From: Chthonomonas sp. UBA2387
Lineage (GTDB): Bacteria > Armatimonadota > Fimbriimonadia > Fimbriimonadales > Fimbriimonadaceae
DNA length: 50,912 nt
Direction: 5' to 3'
Assembly: GCA_002343445.1 (NCBI GenBank)
Contig: DDSP01000068.1
Location: 672-51,583 of the forward strand
Position numbers and translations under genes: made by a program. A model generated the notes under the pieces. The model had not been told where the DNA came from. It worked only from the letters and a program-made list of their open reading frames with translations, and did no database searches. Positions within the stretch are counted from its first letter, which is position 1. Every line of letters begins with the position of its first letter. Shown here in pieces: positions 7,739-17,398 of the stretch.

Positions 7739-9801
7739 CACGCAGACGCGGTTTCACGCTCATCGAACTCCTGACCGTCATGGCGATCACCGCCGTGCTG
7801 CTCGGGATCATCCTGGTGCCGCTCATCCAGAGCTTCAACCTGACCCGAACGGCGCAGGCGTACTCGAACGCGCAAGCGACGGCCCGCAACGTGGCCGCCC
7901 GGCTGGTCCGCGAGATCCAGAACGGTTCGACGGTGCGAGACGACGGCCCCAACTCGGGCGCGGTCGCCGTCGTGCTTCCGGGCCAAGACGGGGCGCTGGA
8001 AGAGATCTTGATGCAGTTCGCCAAGATCGACATCGTTCTGCCGGCCAAGGGCGACCCCTCGGCGGTCCGCGACGGCGCGTTCGTCAACCCGGAAACGGGG
8101 AAGGCCGACCCCACGCTTCCCGTGCCGAAGGGCCAGCCGAACCTGCCCGCCACCCCGGGCCTCTCGATCCTGCGCTACTGGACCGGCTTGAAGAACCCGC
8201 TCGCGCCCAACGGCGATGGCACGTTCTCGCCGGGCCGCTACCAGAACCCCTACGACGGGCTGCTGATGGCGCGCAGCGGCGAGGCGGACAACCTGTACGT
8301 GCTGTGGCGCGCGGAGGTGCCCGTGTACCGTCGGAACCCGAGCAGCGGGCTGGTCGAGCCCAACACCGAGCTGTTCGAGTTCGACGCCGCCGGCCAGCCG
8401 ATCCTCGACGATCCGTTCTTCTTCGTGCTGCGGCAGAGCGAGACGGGAACGCCCGCCGGCGCGGCCAAGGCCGCCCGCATCCAAGCGTGGCAGCGGTTCG
8501 GGAGCGTGGTGACGGAACTCAACCGGTTCGACTGCATCCAGCCGATCTACGACAAGGCCACGCGGCAAGTCGCCTACGACGGCAACGTGCCGCGAATCGT
8601 GCCGCTCGTGCAGTTCCGGCCGACCTCCGTGAGCCGCGAGAGCGCTCAGAACATGGAGAGCGTGAGGCTGGGCCAGGAGTCGGACTCGATGGCCGACTAC
8701 GCCGCCGACGTGTTCCGCACCAAGTTCGGCCTGTGGTCCGCCGCAGTGGTCCGGCACTACGGCTCGTCGGTGGATTCGGCGGGCGGCTACTACCAGATCG
8801 CGCGGTATGGCACGGGCGCGCCGGGCTACAGCATCTTCGCGCACAACGCTTCGGGCATCGGTTCGGACATGGAGTCGGGCGTGGAGACGTTCGACCTGTC
8901 CGCCTATGAATCGGCGGTCGTGGGTGGCGGCTATCCGTTCGCAGTGGCCGTGGACGCGGCCAACGGGCGCTCGGGCTGGCTGGGCAATCAAGACGCGCGC
9001 AGCGTGTTCGCGCCGTTCACGGTGAACGCCAAGAACGGGCGAGTGCTGTCCAGCTTTGGCGTCGAAGAAGTCGGCGAGTGGCACGTCGAGCCCGACCTCT
9101 CCAACTGGCCGTTGAGCGTGGCGGGCGACCCCGTCGGCCCCGCGGGTGCGGCGGCGAACCCCAACTACACCGACCCCACGCGCGGCATCAACAACGCGTA
9201 CAACAAGGCGTTCCTGGAGCGGCCATCGCTCCGTCCGTTGCTGCACCGGTTCATCGACCTGCGCGTGTCGCAAGGCGAGGGCGGCCTCAACAGCCCCCTG
9301 CATCCCACGCCGACCATCGGCTTCGCGAAGGCGCGCATCGTGCCCGGTTCGGACATCGTGTTCGGCCCCGATCAGACGCCCGGCCCCGGCCATGGGCGTT
9401 TGGTCCGATACACGCGGGTCACGGGCGAACCCGGTCCCAACCAGTACCGCATCAACTACACGGACCTCGCCGAGCCGACCGATTACAGCCTGTTCGGGCT
9501 GGCGAACCCGTCCTCGACGTATGACAGCGGCCAGTTCGAGTCGGCGGTCTTCCAGCCCCGATTCAAGCGCGGCTACGTCCAACTCAACTCCGATCCCGCG
9601 AACCCGTTGCCTTCGGGGAACATCCTGGTGTACTACCGGTTCCAATTCACGGAGCGCAACGACGTTTTCGAAGTGGACTACGACACCCGCCAGGTGATCA
9701 CGGTCTCGCTGACGATCCGCTCCTATCCGCAGAACAACCTGCCGGAAGCGCAGTCGGTCAGCCTGACGTCCACCGCGACCGTTCGCAACCTCGCCCGATG
9801 A
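7735..9801 (+). CDS. Oversized minor pseudopilin (PilW/GspJ-like position)
   Basis: The 688-residue product begins MTRRRG, then FTLIELLTVMAITAVLLGII, a perfect prepilin cleavage and assembly motif with Glu +5. After the helix comes SNAQATARNVAARLVREIQNG, typical of the PilW/GspJ stalk region where the head begins. The remaining 600 or so residues are far longer than a GspJ or PilW head and resemble no domain I can name. Its start overlaps the stop of the preceding gene (ATGA at 7735), and its stop overlaps the start of the next (ATGA at 9798), so all are likely made in fixed ratio. By order it corresponds to PilW in a pilV-W-X cassette. Confidence 0.83.
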   Translation: MTRRRGFTLIELLTVMAITAVLLGIILVPLIQSFNLTRTAQAYSNAQATARNVAARLVREIQNGSTVRDDGPNSGAVAVVLPGQDGALEEILMQFAKIDIVLPAKGDPSAVRDGAFVNPETGKADPTLPVPKGQPNLPATPGLSILRYWTGLKNPLAPNGDGTFSPGRYQNPYDGLLMARSGEADNLYVLWRAEVPVYRRNPSSGLVEPNTELFEFDAAGQPILDDPFFFVLRQSETGTPAGAAKAARIQAWQRFGSVVTELNRFDCIQPIYDKATRQVAYDGNVPRIVPLVQFRPTSVSRESAQNMESVRLGQESDSMADYAADVFRTKFGLWSAAVVRHYGSSVDSAGGYYQIARYGTGAPGYSIFAHNASGIGSDMESGVETFDLSAYESAVVGGGYPFAVAVDAANGRSGWLGNQDARSVFAPFTVNAKNGRVLSSFGVEEVGEWHVEPDLSNWPLSVAGDPVGPAGAAANPNYTDPTRGINNAYNKAFLERPSLRPLLHRFIDLRVSQGEGGLNSPLHPTPTIGFAKARIVPGSDIVFGPDQTPGPGHGRLVRYTRVTGEPGPNQYRINYTDLAEPTDYSLFGLANPSSTYDSGQFESAVFQPRFKRGYVQLNSDPANPLPSGNILVYYRFQFTERNDVFEVDYDTRQVITVSLTIRSYPQNNLPEAQSVSLTSTATVRNLAR

Positions 9802-12800
9802 CCATGACGCACCACGCACCCTCTCGGAGACTTCAAACCGGTCAGACGCTGGTCGTCGCGATTCTGACTCTGGGCGCCATCCTCATCATGGGGTTCGTGT
9901 TCTTGGGGCTGATCGCCCGGAACGTGTTCAGCACGGGGCAATCTCAACGCCTGTCCGCAGCGGCACAACTCGCGCAAGCCGGCGCGCGGTTCGCCCACGA
10001 CCAGTTGGTCAACAGCGAACTGGGCGCGGATTGGCGACCCGCCCTGACCGAGATTGGCGCGGGGTCCGACTTCACACGCGATCCCGACGCCCTTTACCTG
10101 CGGCCCGGAACCGGTTTTCCCCTTCGCGACGATGCCGACGCGTTGACCGACCAAGGCGGACCCGATGGACTCGGACCCTACACGAGGGTCGGCTTCGAAT
10201 CCGGGCGCGCTCTGATCCGCGTGCGCTATGCCCCCGCCGATCCGAGCGTGTTCACCGCTTCCACGGGCTCGCTGCGCGATCCGGCGAAGGCCCGGCACTA
10301 CTTGATCATCGAAGCCGTGGGCCGACCGGGCCAGGTCAACCTGAACGACCCCACCACGCTCCCGCGCGGCGAGGCCGTGCGCTTCCGCAACTTCGCCGAC
10401 GCCGCAGCTTTCCGAGCCGCTCTGGCGACCCTCAAGAACCGCGACGGACAGATCGTCAACTCGAACAAGACGACGGCGTTCGCGTCCATCGGCATCATCG
10501 AGCAAGCCCGGTTCGTGACGAACGTCAACGACGTTTCGAGCCCGATCGAGATCGGCTTCCCCGCGGGCGTCGGCGCGACGTTCGACGGCGCTCCGGTCGA
10601 GGTGCCCGTCCAGTACGGCACCGCAGGTCGGCTGCCGAATCTGGGCAACCCGGGTCTGCTGACCTCGGACGTGCCGTTCGGCGCTTCCACCTATGTCAAC
10701 GGCGATCTGCTCGTTCATGGCGAAGCGGTGTTCAATTTGAACCTGACGCTGGGCGAGTCGTTGCTCGTCGCGGGCACCATTCGAGGCGCGGACGACGATG
10801 CGCGGCTGACTCTGAGGAACGCGCGGTTCGATGGCACATGGCTGACCGTGGGGGCATCGCTTTCGAACACTACGACGCCGAGCATGGACAGCCGCAGCGG
10901 CAACTTTTCGACGGTCGGCGGCGCGGTCAAAGACGGCATCGCCCGACCCGACGCGCAGGGCTTCGCCCGAGGCATCGGCCGCAAAGAACCCCCGCGTCTG
11001 TTCGTCGAGAACGCGGACACGGGCCTGACGCGCTACGACTTGCTGACCCGCGAGAGCGGCCCCGGCGTCGCGGGACGCTACGGCCATGGACGAGGAGTCT
11101 ACGTGGACAACGCGTCCGACCGGCAGATGCGCTCCACTCGAAAGGGTCGCGAGCAAGCGGGCGCGGATGAATCGCTGGTCAACGACTGGCTCAACCCGAA
11201 CAACGACCAGCCCAACTCGGGTTGGCAGGGCAACTACTACATCCCGAGGGCGGCGCAGGTCATGCTGCTGCCGAACGGGTTCGTGGTGGCGCGCGACCCG
11301 CGCGGCCCCGAAGAAGAGCGGTTCTGGAAGACGCCCGCAGGCGACAACACCAACCTGCAGGCCATTCGGTACCGCATCGGCGACGTCGGCGGCCAACCGT
11401 ACATCGTGAACTCGCTGACGCCGGGCGTGGACATTGACCAGGCGGCGGTGGACTTCACCCGCGGCCAGCCGTTCAACGGCGTCCTGTTGTTCGAGGGCAA
11501 TGTCCGCGTGCGCGGCGTCATCCCCACCGACATCCAACTCACCCTGGCGAGCAAGGCCACGATCTACGTGGACGGCAGCATCGTCAAGGGCGTGACCGAC
11601 TCCGCCGGCGGACGCCTGAACCGACCGAGCCGCTCGGCCTTGGCCTTGTTGGCCCGGGACTACGTCGCGCTCAACACCACCCAGTTCTTCGCCCCGATGG
11701 TCGGGGCGCTGCAGACCCGCGAGGAAGTCGAGGGCGCGTTGCCGCTCAACCCCGTGGTGCTCAACCCCGGAACGGGTCTGGCGTTCGGCGCCGAGGTGCT
11801 CCTCGACCCGGCTTCGGGCAACGTACCCTCCAACTGGCAAACGTACAGCTCGCTGTATCGCGCAGCGGATAATCCTTCGCTCACGATGACCCCGGCGCTG
11901 TTGCTCAGCCACTCGGCCGATTCGGGTGGCCCGGCGTTCCTTTCGTTGGACATCAACCCCGGCTTGCCGGACCCGACTTACTTCTTCTATCGCTCTCGCT
12001 TCCTGGGCGGCACGCCGGGCGGCGCGTCGGCCGCTGAAGGCGTGTTCGGCCTGCCGACGCCGAGCGGCGGTACCATCGAGCCCAACTACGTGGGCGGCTT
12101 GTTCCCGCCGGGACCCGCGCCGATCTATGGTCTGGGCTTCCCAGACGTCCAGGTCTATCCCCGGTTCGAGACGATCGGCTTCCCGCTGCCGTTCGCGGCG
12201 ATCGCGCCTTCCGCCTACACGATTCGGCCGCACGAAGGGAACCTGTTCTCGGTCGGTGCGCGGACGATCGGCTCCGACCCGGTCAAGGACTACCTCGTCG
12301 CGCGAGCCGCCATCGTGCCGCACGACGTGCGGGTCGAGGCGACCATCTACGCCGAGCAGGGCTGCTTCTTCGTGATCCCCGGCAAGTGGTTCAACCCGAA
12401 CCCCAACGACCGACGAGACCTCTACAGCGAAGGCACCACCGAGGCGTCCCGAATCGAGGCGCGGCTCAACCGCTACCGCAACTTCGGCACCTTGCCCGAG
12501 GCCCCGTTCTTCGGCGAGCCGATCGACGTCCGCGTGACCGTGGTCGGAGCGATCTCCGAGAACCTGCCCGCCCCCATGAGCCAGCAGGCGCAGTGGCTTC
12601 AGAAGTGGGGCTGGATTCCTGAGAAGCTCGGCGCGAGCAACGTCTCGATTCCGGCTTCCCACGTGCCGTCCTGGTACCAGGCGAACGGACGGCGGTACGT
12701 GCCCAACCTCGGGTTGGTGTACGATCCCATGCTGGCCACCTCGAAGGCCAACGGGTTCGAGCTCTCGCCCGCCAACCCGTACGTGCGAACGGACGAGTAC

Positions 12801-12875
12801 GGCAGACCGCTTCCTCCCATGCCCGCACTGCCCGTGAGCCCGACGCTCGCCTTCTTCGGCGAGGTGAACCGATGA
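9798..12875 (+). CDS. Giant PilX/GspK-like minor pseudopilin candidate
   Basis: The 1025-residue product has a short N-terminal leader, then GQTLVVAILTLGAILIMGFV, a PilX/GspK-style N-terminal helix. It lacks the +5 Glu, as many GspK and PilX proteins do. The segment after it (LSAAAQLAQAGARFAHDQLV) matches the start of the PilX stalk. The body includes stretches with alternating 'GxVxVxG' pattern, for example near residues 300-350 (YVNGDLLVHGEAVF) and 555-600 (GVLLFEGNVRVRGV, IYVDGSIVKG), as seen in exported beta-helical or bactofilin-like parts of PilX-type proteins. Known PilX proteins are near 200 residues and GspK near 300, so this is several times larger. The four-base overlaps on both sides keep it in the cassette. 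Confidence 0.75.
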   Translation: MTMTHHAPSRRLQTGQTLVVAILTLGAILIMGFVFLGLIARNVFSTGQSQRLSAAAQLAQAGARFAHDQLVNSELGADWRPALTEIGAGSDFTRDPDALYLRPGTGFPLRDDADALTDQGGPDGLGPYTRVGFESGRALIRVRYAPADPSVFTASTGSLRDPAKARHYLIIEAVGRPGQVNLNDPTTLPRGEAVRFRNFADAAAFRAALATLKNRDGQIVNSNKTTAFASIGIIEQARFVTNVNDVSSPIEIGFPAGVGATFDGAPVEVPVQYGTAGRLPNLGNPGLLTSDVPFGASTYVNGDLLVHGEAVFNLNLTLGESLLVAGTIRGADDDARLTLRNARFDGTWLTVGASLSNTTTPSMDSRSGNFSTVGGAVKDGIARPDAQGFARGIGRKEPPRLFVENADTGLTRYDLLTRESGPGVAGRYGHGRGVYVDNASDRQMRSTRKGREQAGADESLVNDWLNPNNDQPNSGWQGNYYIPRAAQVMLLPNGFVVARDPRGPEEERFWKTPAGDNTNLQAIRYRIGDVGGQPYIVNSLTPGVDIDQAAVDFTRGQPFNGVLLFEGNVRVRGVIPTDIQLTLASKATIYVDGSIVKGVTDSAGGRLNRPSRSALALLARDYVALNTTQFFAPMVGALQTREEVEGALPLNPVVLNPGTGLAFGAEVLLDPASGNVPSNWQTYSSLYRAADNPSLTMTPALLLSHSADSGGPAFLSLDINPGLPDPTYFFYRSRFLGGTPGGASAAEGVFGLPTPSGGTIEPNYVGGLFPPGPAPIYGLGFPDVQVYPRFETIGFPLPFAAIAPSAYTIRPHEGNLFSVGARTIGSDPVKDYLVARAAIVPHDVRVEATIYAEQGCFFVIPGKWFNPNPNDRRDLYSEGTTEASRIEARLNRYRNFGTLPEAPFFGEPIDVRVTVVGAISENLPAPMSQQAQWLQKWGWIPEKLGASNVSIPASHVPSWYQANGRRYVPNLGLVYDPMLATSKANGFELSPANPYVRTDEYGRPLPPMPALPVSPTLAFFGEVNR

Positions 12876-15800
12876 AACTGAACGGATGGACGCTCGTCGC
12901 GTTCGCGGCCCTTGCCGCGGTCTCCTCGGCGCAGGTCGGCTACGCTCGGCGCACCGACACCTTGCGCGCGGGCGTCGTGTTGCTCGACGGCCAGCGCCGC
13001 GCCGGCGTGCCGGCGAACTACTTCCCGTACGTTTGGTACAACCTCGACCAGAACAAGACGGCCAAGCCCGCGGGCTTGCAGTTCGCCAACCCCCGAGCGG
13101 CTTCCGTGGCCACGCAAGCGGTTTCGGCCCGCTGGAACGCGATCGCCTCGATCGTCGGCGGCCCCGGCGTGGCCCTCGGCGAACGGCTGACCAAGCGCTA
13201 CGGCGCCTATTGGGAAGTCTCCATCGCGAACACGAGCGAAGAACAAATCAGCGATTACGACGCGCTGTATCTGGCGTTCGATCAAGACGCGCAACTGAGC
13301 ACGTTCGAGCGCGAGCGGCTGCGCAAATTCGTGGACCAGGGCGGCGTACTGTGGGTCGAAGTCATGCCGGGCGGCACGGGCAACAGCCCGACCAACGGGT
13401 TGCCCATTCCGATTCGCTTGCGCCCCGTGGTGGCCTCGACGTTCGGGCTCGATCTCACGCATCCGCTCACGCGATCGCCCAACCGCATCAGCCCAACCGA
13501 ATTCCAGGCGCTCGGCCAAGGCTCGGGCCTCGCCGCTCTGCCGTTCACGTTGGCTGAAGCGGGTTGGGACGTGCTGACCGCCTCGATGGCCACCATCGGC
13601 GCGGACTCGACGAAGTTGCGCACCGTGGTCAGCGACGCCAGCGGCACGCTGGGCGTGGCGAGCCTGGGCGACGGGTTTGTGGTCGTTTCCACGCGCGGCG
13701 AAAGCTGGTCGCTGAACAGGGGCCAGATCGGCGGTGGCGCGCCCGCTGCCAACGCGCAGAGCATCGCCGCCGAACCCATCCGCGACGGGTTCGCCAACGC
13801 GGCCGCCAAGCTGGCGCTGAACCTGATCGGGCTTCGCTCGACGTCGGGTTCCGTGTCGGGTGGGTCGCAGAAAGTTTCCAGCACGGCCGTCGAGGTCGGT
13901 GCGCCGCTGCTTCGCAGCTTCGTCGCCCCGGCAACGACGGCTTCGACCGAGTTCCGTCCGCCAGCGGTCTACAAAGGTCTGCTGGTCGTGACCTCGGGCA
14001 ACCGGGTCTACGTGTTCGACGCCAATCCAGCGTCAGACGTGGACGGCGACGGCGACCCCGACGATGGCGCACGCGACTTCGCGCAAGGGCGCGGATACGA
14101 CCTGCTGTGGGCGAGCGACACCACACCAGGCCAGCTTTCGGCGCCCACGGTGGCGGAAGTGGGGAACTCGGCGGTGCGCGACCAGGTTCTGGTGACGACG
14201 TCCAACGGCACGTTGCTTGCCTACGACCTGTACAACTTCGGCCCCGACGGCCGGGTGCGCGAGAACGCCTCGCCGATCTACCAAGTCTCCCCTCCGGGCG
14301 GCGCGGCGACCGGCACCGAGCCCTACGCGCCGACGGTTCACGAGGGCGTCGCCTTCGTTGCCGACACCACGGGCACGAGCAACAAGGTGGCCCGGGTCTG
14401 GATGGTGGATTTGGCCACGGGCACGAACGTGCGGACGCTTAGCGAGTGGGTTTGCGGCGGCCCCGGCACGAACCTGATCCGCGAGACGGGCGGCGCGCCG
14501 ACGGTGGGCTACATCCCGATCCGAGACAACTCGGGCGGCCTCGACCGCGTGATCTATCTGCCCACCAAGCCACGGCAGGGCGGTTCCGGCCCGAGCGCCA
14601 CCGCCGGCATGACCAGCATCTGGGTCGGCGCGCGCGGCGAAAGCCCGAGCGATTGGTCGGTGCGCGACGTCGGCAGCAACAAGGAACTCGTGGTGACGAC
14701 GCGAGCGGCCCTTCAGGGTCTGCCCGTCCACCGTCCCACCGTGCCCGATTCGCTGGGCGTCAAGCTCACGCTGCTCCGGCCCAACGGCGACCCCTACACC
14801 GCCGCCGAGATGGCGAACATCCTGACGGGCACGGTGACCCAGGCTTCGGGAACCCTGATCTTCGGAGTGCAGGGCAGCGCCGTGATTCCGCCCGACACGG
14901 GCGTCCGCGTGGATTACACGATCGACTGGGGCACGGGCAACCCAGGCGTCACGAACCAACTGGTTCGCGGCCAGCTCTACTTCCCAGACGACGCCGACCT
15001 GCAGCGAGTGGTGCATCCGAGCATCGCTTTGGCGCCGAACGGCAATCTGTTCGTGGTCACGGGCTCTCCCGAAAAGCACGGCTCGCTGTTCGCGATCCGC
15101 GAAGAAGGTCGGGGCACGTTCGAGCTGCTCTACAAGTGGGACCTGTACCCCGAGCACACGATCCGGCTGAACCAGGCGCGGCCGTTCACCAACCGCGAGA
15201 CCCTCATCGACGAGGACGGCGTTTCGGCGCTGGTCGGGCCGTTCCTGACGGGCAAACTGACCAACTTCTCGTTCCGCAGCGGACCTTCAGTCTCGGGTGA
15301 CACCGTGTACGTGATCGCGTCGGCGCGGAAGAACATCTTCATCGACATCTCGGTCGTGTTGGCGTTCGATGCCAACCCATTGCCGCGCGAGATCCAAGTG
15401 GGCCAGATCCCCGATCGGTTCAGCATCGTTCAGCCGGACATCGCGCGCAGTCCCGTGAAGGACGACCCGCGCACGTTCAACAGCTTCCAGATGAACCAGT
15501 TCCGCTACGAAGGGAACTCCACGGTTCGGTTCGACAACCTGATGACCACCAATCGCGGGCCGATCACGAACGCGCTGAGCACCAGCCAGCCGGTCATCAT
15601 CCGCCGCGCGGGCGCACCGGACCAGGTGGTCGAGCCCGGCGAAGCCGGGGGCCGTTGGGATCCCCTGCGCTGGTACATGGTGATGAACGGCTACCGCAAC
15701 TTCAGCCCTCCGTTCGTCACGGGCGGCGTGTTGTACATGGCGGGCGATTCGGTCATCCCGAGCCTGTTCGAGAACGGCTTCTCGGGGCCGCCGACGCGCC

Positions 15801-17374
15801 GCGACGGTCTGCTGTTCGGCCTCTACGCCAGATTCACGCCGAACGACGCGTTCCTCATCCCCAATTCCGTGAAGCCCTGGATGAAGCAGGCCACCACGCT
15901 CAAGGTGATCGGTCCGGGCCAGGTTGAACCCAACCCGAACCTGCTGTGGCCGCAATACCGAGGCAACACGAGCTTCGAGGACTTCATCATCCGTTTCAAC
16001 CAAACGCTTCTCAAGGGCTCGAACGACGGGCTTGGAGTGGTGGGTGGCGAGGGCGGCGTGTACGCGTGGAGTTCTGCGGGGACCTACGGATTCCGCAAGG
16101 CGGACTTCATCGTCGCCGACGAGAAGCGCGTGGGCCGCTACGACCCGATCGGCAACCCCGAGATGATCGTGGACAAGACGTATCAGGCGGGCGAGGCCAG
16201 CGAGAACGCAGCGACGAACCGAGTGGATCTGGTCCGGCCGACGCGCGCCTATCCCATCGGTGCGAACGAACTGCTCATCGTGGACACCGGCGCGAACCGC
16301 ATCCTGAGGGTGGACGCCACGGGTCGCGAGATTCGTTCGCTGGACTCGTTCCGAGTGGACCCGGCGCATGTGCCCGACGGATTCCAAGCCAACGGCCCGA
16401 CCACGTTCAGCCGTCCCAGGGACGTTGTGGCCTACTCGACCTATGAGGCTGCCCCGACCGGTGTCTCGAACCCGAGACCGTTGGAACTGTGGCAACGTTA
16501 CGTCGTGGCCGACTCGGGCAACCACCGCATCGTCGAGATCGCCGATCGCTACGAAGTGGACCCCGTCAGCCGCACGGTCGTGCGGCCCATCGCGCTGGGA
16601 ACGTTGGTGTGGCACACGCCCGCCCCGTTCTCGGGCAAACGGTTCGAGTACACCAGCGTCAGCCGCGCCTATGTGGAAGACGCCCTGGGTGGACGCTACG
16701 TGGTGGCTGCGGGCATCTCGAACGCCCGGCCGACCTATGCCGACTTCGGCTTTGCGGCTCCGTCAGGCTTGCGCGAAGAGGCCAGCGGCAACGGCGGCGT
16801 GGTGCTCTTCGACGGCGCGAACTCGCAGGTGATCGGCGATCTGGTGCTTCCGGCCGTTCCGGGCGGCGCGTTCTACGTCGAAGGCCAAGGCTTCGTGTCC
16901 GATCCGCGCGCCTCGCGGGCGAAGCCGCTGCAGAACTTGAACAGCGCCACTATCAAGATGAGCTACGTGGGCGGCAATCCCGTGCTCACGTTGCTGATCG
17001 CGGACGGGAGCGGCGTCTACGAGGCCATGCAGGCGGCTCCGGGCGTATGGGCCGTGTCTTGGATGCTCCCGCGCGAGGCGTATCTGGCGTTGCGGCGCGA
17101 CGGCGCAGGCAACCCCCTGAACGTCAATCCCAGAGACTTCAACCCCGTTTTTGCCAGAAGGTTGGACTCGGGCGACGTGTTGATCGTCAATGGATATGCG
17201 GGTCGAACCCGCGGCGACGACCGGTTCTTGGGCGAGGTGCTCCAGATCGACGGCGACGCCTACAACCTGACCGCGCCGAATCTCGGCTTCCGGCTTTCGA
17301 GCATCATGTTCGAACTCCCGCCGATCCAAGGCGCACGCGGATTGTCCAACCCGATCTTCGCCGACAGGCGGTGA
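12872..17374 (+). CDS. Giant exported propeller protein, PilY1-like in position
   Basis: The 1500-residue product has a signal peptide (MKLNGWTLVAFAALAAVSSA). Residues about 128-168 (DYDALYLAFDQDA, then ERLRKFVDQGGVLWVE) look like a DUF4159/glutamine-amidotransferase-like fold fragment. From about residue 370 there are PQQ-type propeller blades (KGLLVVTSGNRVYVFDANP and later TSNGTLLAYDLYN). Between two blades, near residues 388-400, lies DVDGDGDPDDGA, an EF-hand-like acidic loop such as that used by PilY1 to bind calcium. Later blades near residues 1133 and 1209 are NHL-like (DTGANRILRVDATGRE; ADSGNHRIVEIADRYE). The start overlaps the PilX-like gene by four bases. PilY1 proteins are propeller-bearing, calcium-dependent adhesins at pilus tips; equivalence here is inferred from order and architecture, not from clear homology. 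Confidence 0.7.
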   Translation: MKLNGWTLVAFAALAAVSSAQVGYARRTDTLRAGVVLLDGQRRAGVPANYFPYVWYNLDQNKTAKPAGLQFANPRAASVATQAVSARWNAIASIVGGPGVALGERLTKRYGAYWEVSIANTSEEQISDYDALYLAFDQDAQLSTFERERLRKFVDQGGVLWVEVMPGGTGNSPTNGLPIPIRLRPVVASTFGLDLTHPLTRSPNRISPTEFQALGQGSGLAALPFTLAEAGWDVLTASMATIGADSTKLRTVVSDASGTLGVASLGDGFVVVSTRGESWSLNRGQIGGGAPAANAQSIAAEPIRDGFANAAAKLALNLIGLRSTSGSVSGGSQKVSSTAVEVGAPLLRSFVAPATTASTEFRPPAVYKGLLVVTSGNRVYVFDANPASDVDGDGDPDDGARDFAQGRGYDLLWASDTTPGQLSAPTVAEVGNSAVRDQVLVTTSNGTLLAYDLYNFGPDGRVRENASPIYQVSPPGGAATGTEPYAPTVHEGVAFVADTTGTSNKVARVWMVDLATGTNVRTLSEWVCGGPGTNLIRETGGAPTVGYIPIRDNSGGLDRVIYLPTKPRQGGSGPSATAGMTSIWVGARGESPSDWSVRDVGSNKELVVTTRAALQGLPVHRPTVPDSLGVKLTLLRPNGDPYTAAEMANILTGTVTQASGTLIFGVQGSAVIPPDTGVRVDYTIDWGTGNPGVTNQLVRGQLYFPDDADLQRVVHPSIALAPNGNLFVVTGSPEKHGSLFAIREEGRGTFELLYKWDLYPEHTIRLNQARPFTNRETLIDEDGVSALVGPFLTGKLTNFSFRSGPSVSGDTVYVIASARKNIFIDISVVLAFDANPLPREIQVGQIPDRFSIVQPDIARSPVKDDPRTFNSFQMNQFRYEGNSTVRFDNLMTTNRGPITNALSTSQPVIIRRAGAPDQVVEPGEAGGRWDPLRWYMVMNGYRNFSPPFVTGGVLYMAGDSVIPSLFENGFSGPPTRRDGLLFGLYARFTPNDAFLIPNSVKPWMKQATTLKVIGPGQVEPNPNLLWPQYRGNTSFEDFIIRFNQTLLKGSNDGLGVVGGEGGVYAWSSAGTYGFRKADFIVADEKRVGRYDPIGNPEMIVDKTYQAGEASENAATNRVDLVRPTRAYPIGANELLIVDTGANRILRVDATGREIRSLDSFRVDPAHVPDGFQANGPTTFSRPRDVVAYSTYEAAPTGVSNPRPLELWQRYVVADSGNHRIVEIADRYEVDPVSRTVVRPIALGTLVWHTPAPFSGKRFEYTSVSRAYVEDALGGRYVVAAGISNARPTYADFGFAAPSGLREEASGNGGVVLFDGANSQVIGDLVLPAVPGGAFYVEGQGFVSDPRASRAKPLQNLNSATIKMSYVGGNPVLTLLIADGSGVYEAMQAAPGVWAVSWMLPREAYLALRRDGAGNPLNVNPRDFNPVFARRLDSGDVLIVNGYAGRTRGDDRFLGEVLQIDGDAYNLTAPNLGFRLSSIMFELPPIQGARGLSNPIFADRR

Positions 17375-17398
17375 CGGACGGACCAACAGAATCACATC

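Noticed and set aside
9723..12662. Minus-strand frame of 979 codons opposite the PilX-like gene
   Set aside because: Same antisense artefact: no family pattern, and the plus-strand gene is coupled to its neighbours by ATGA overlaps.
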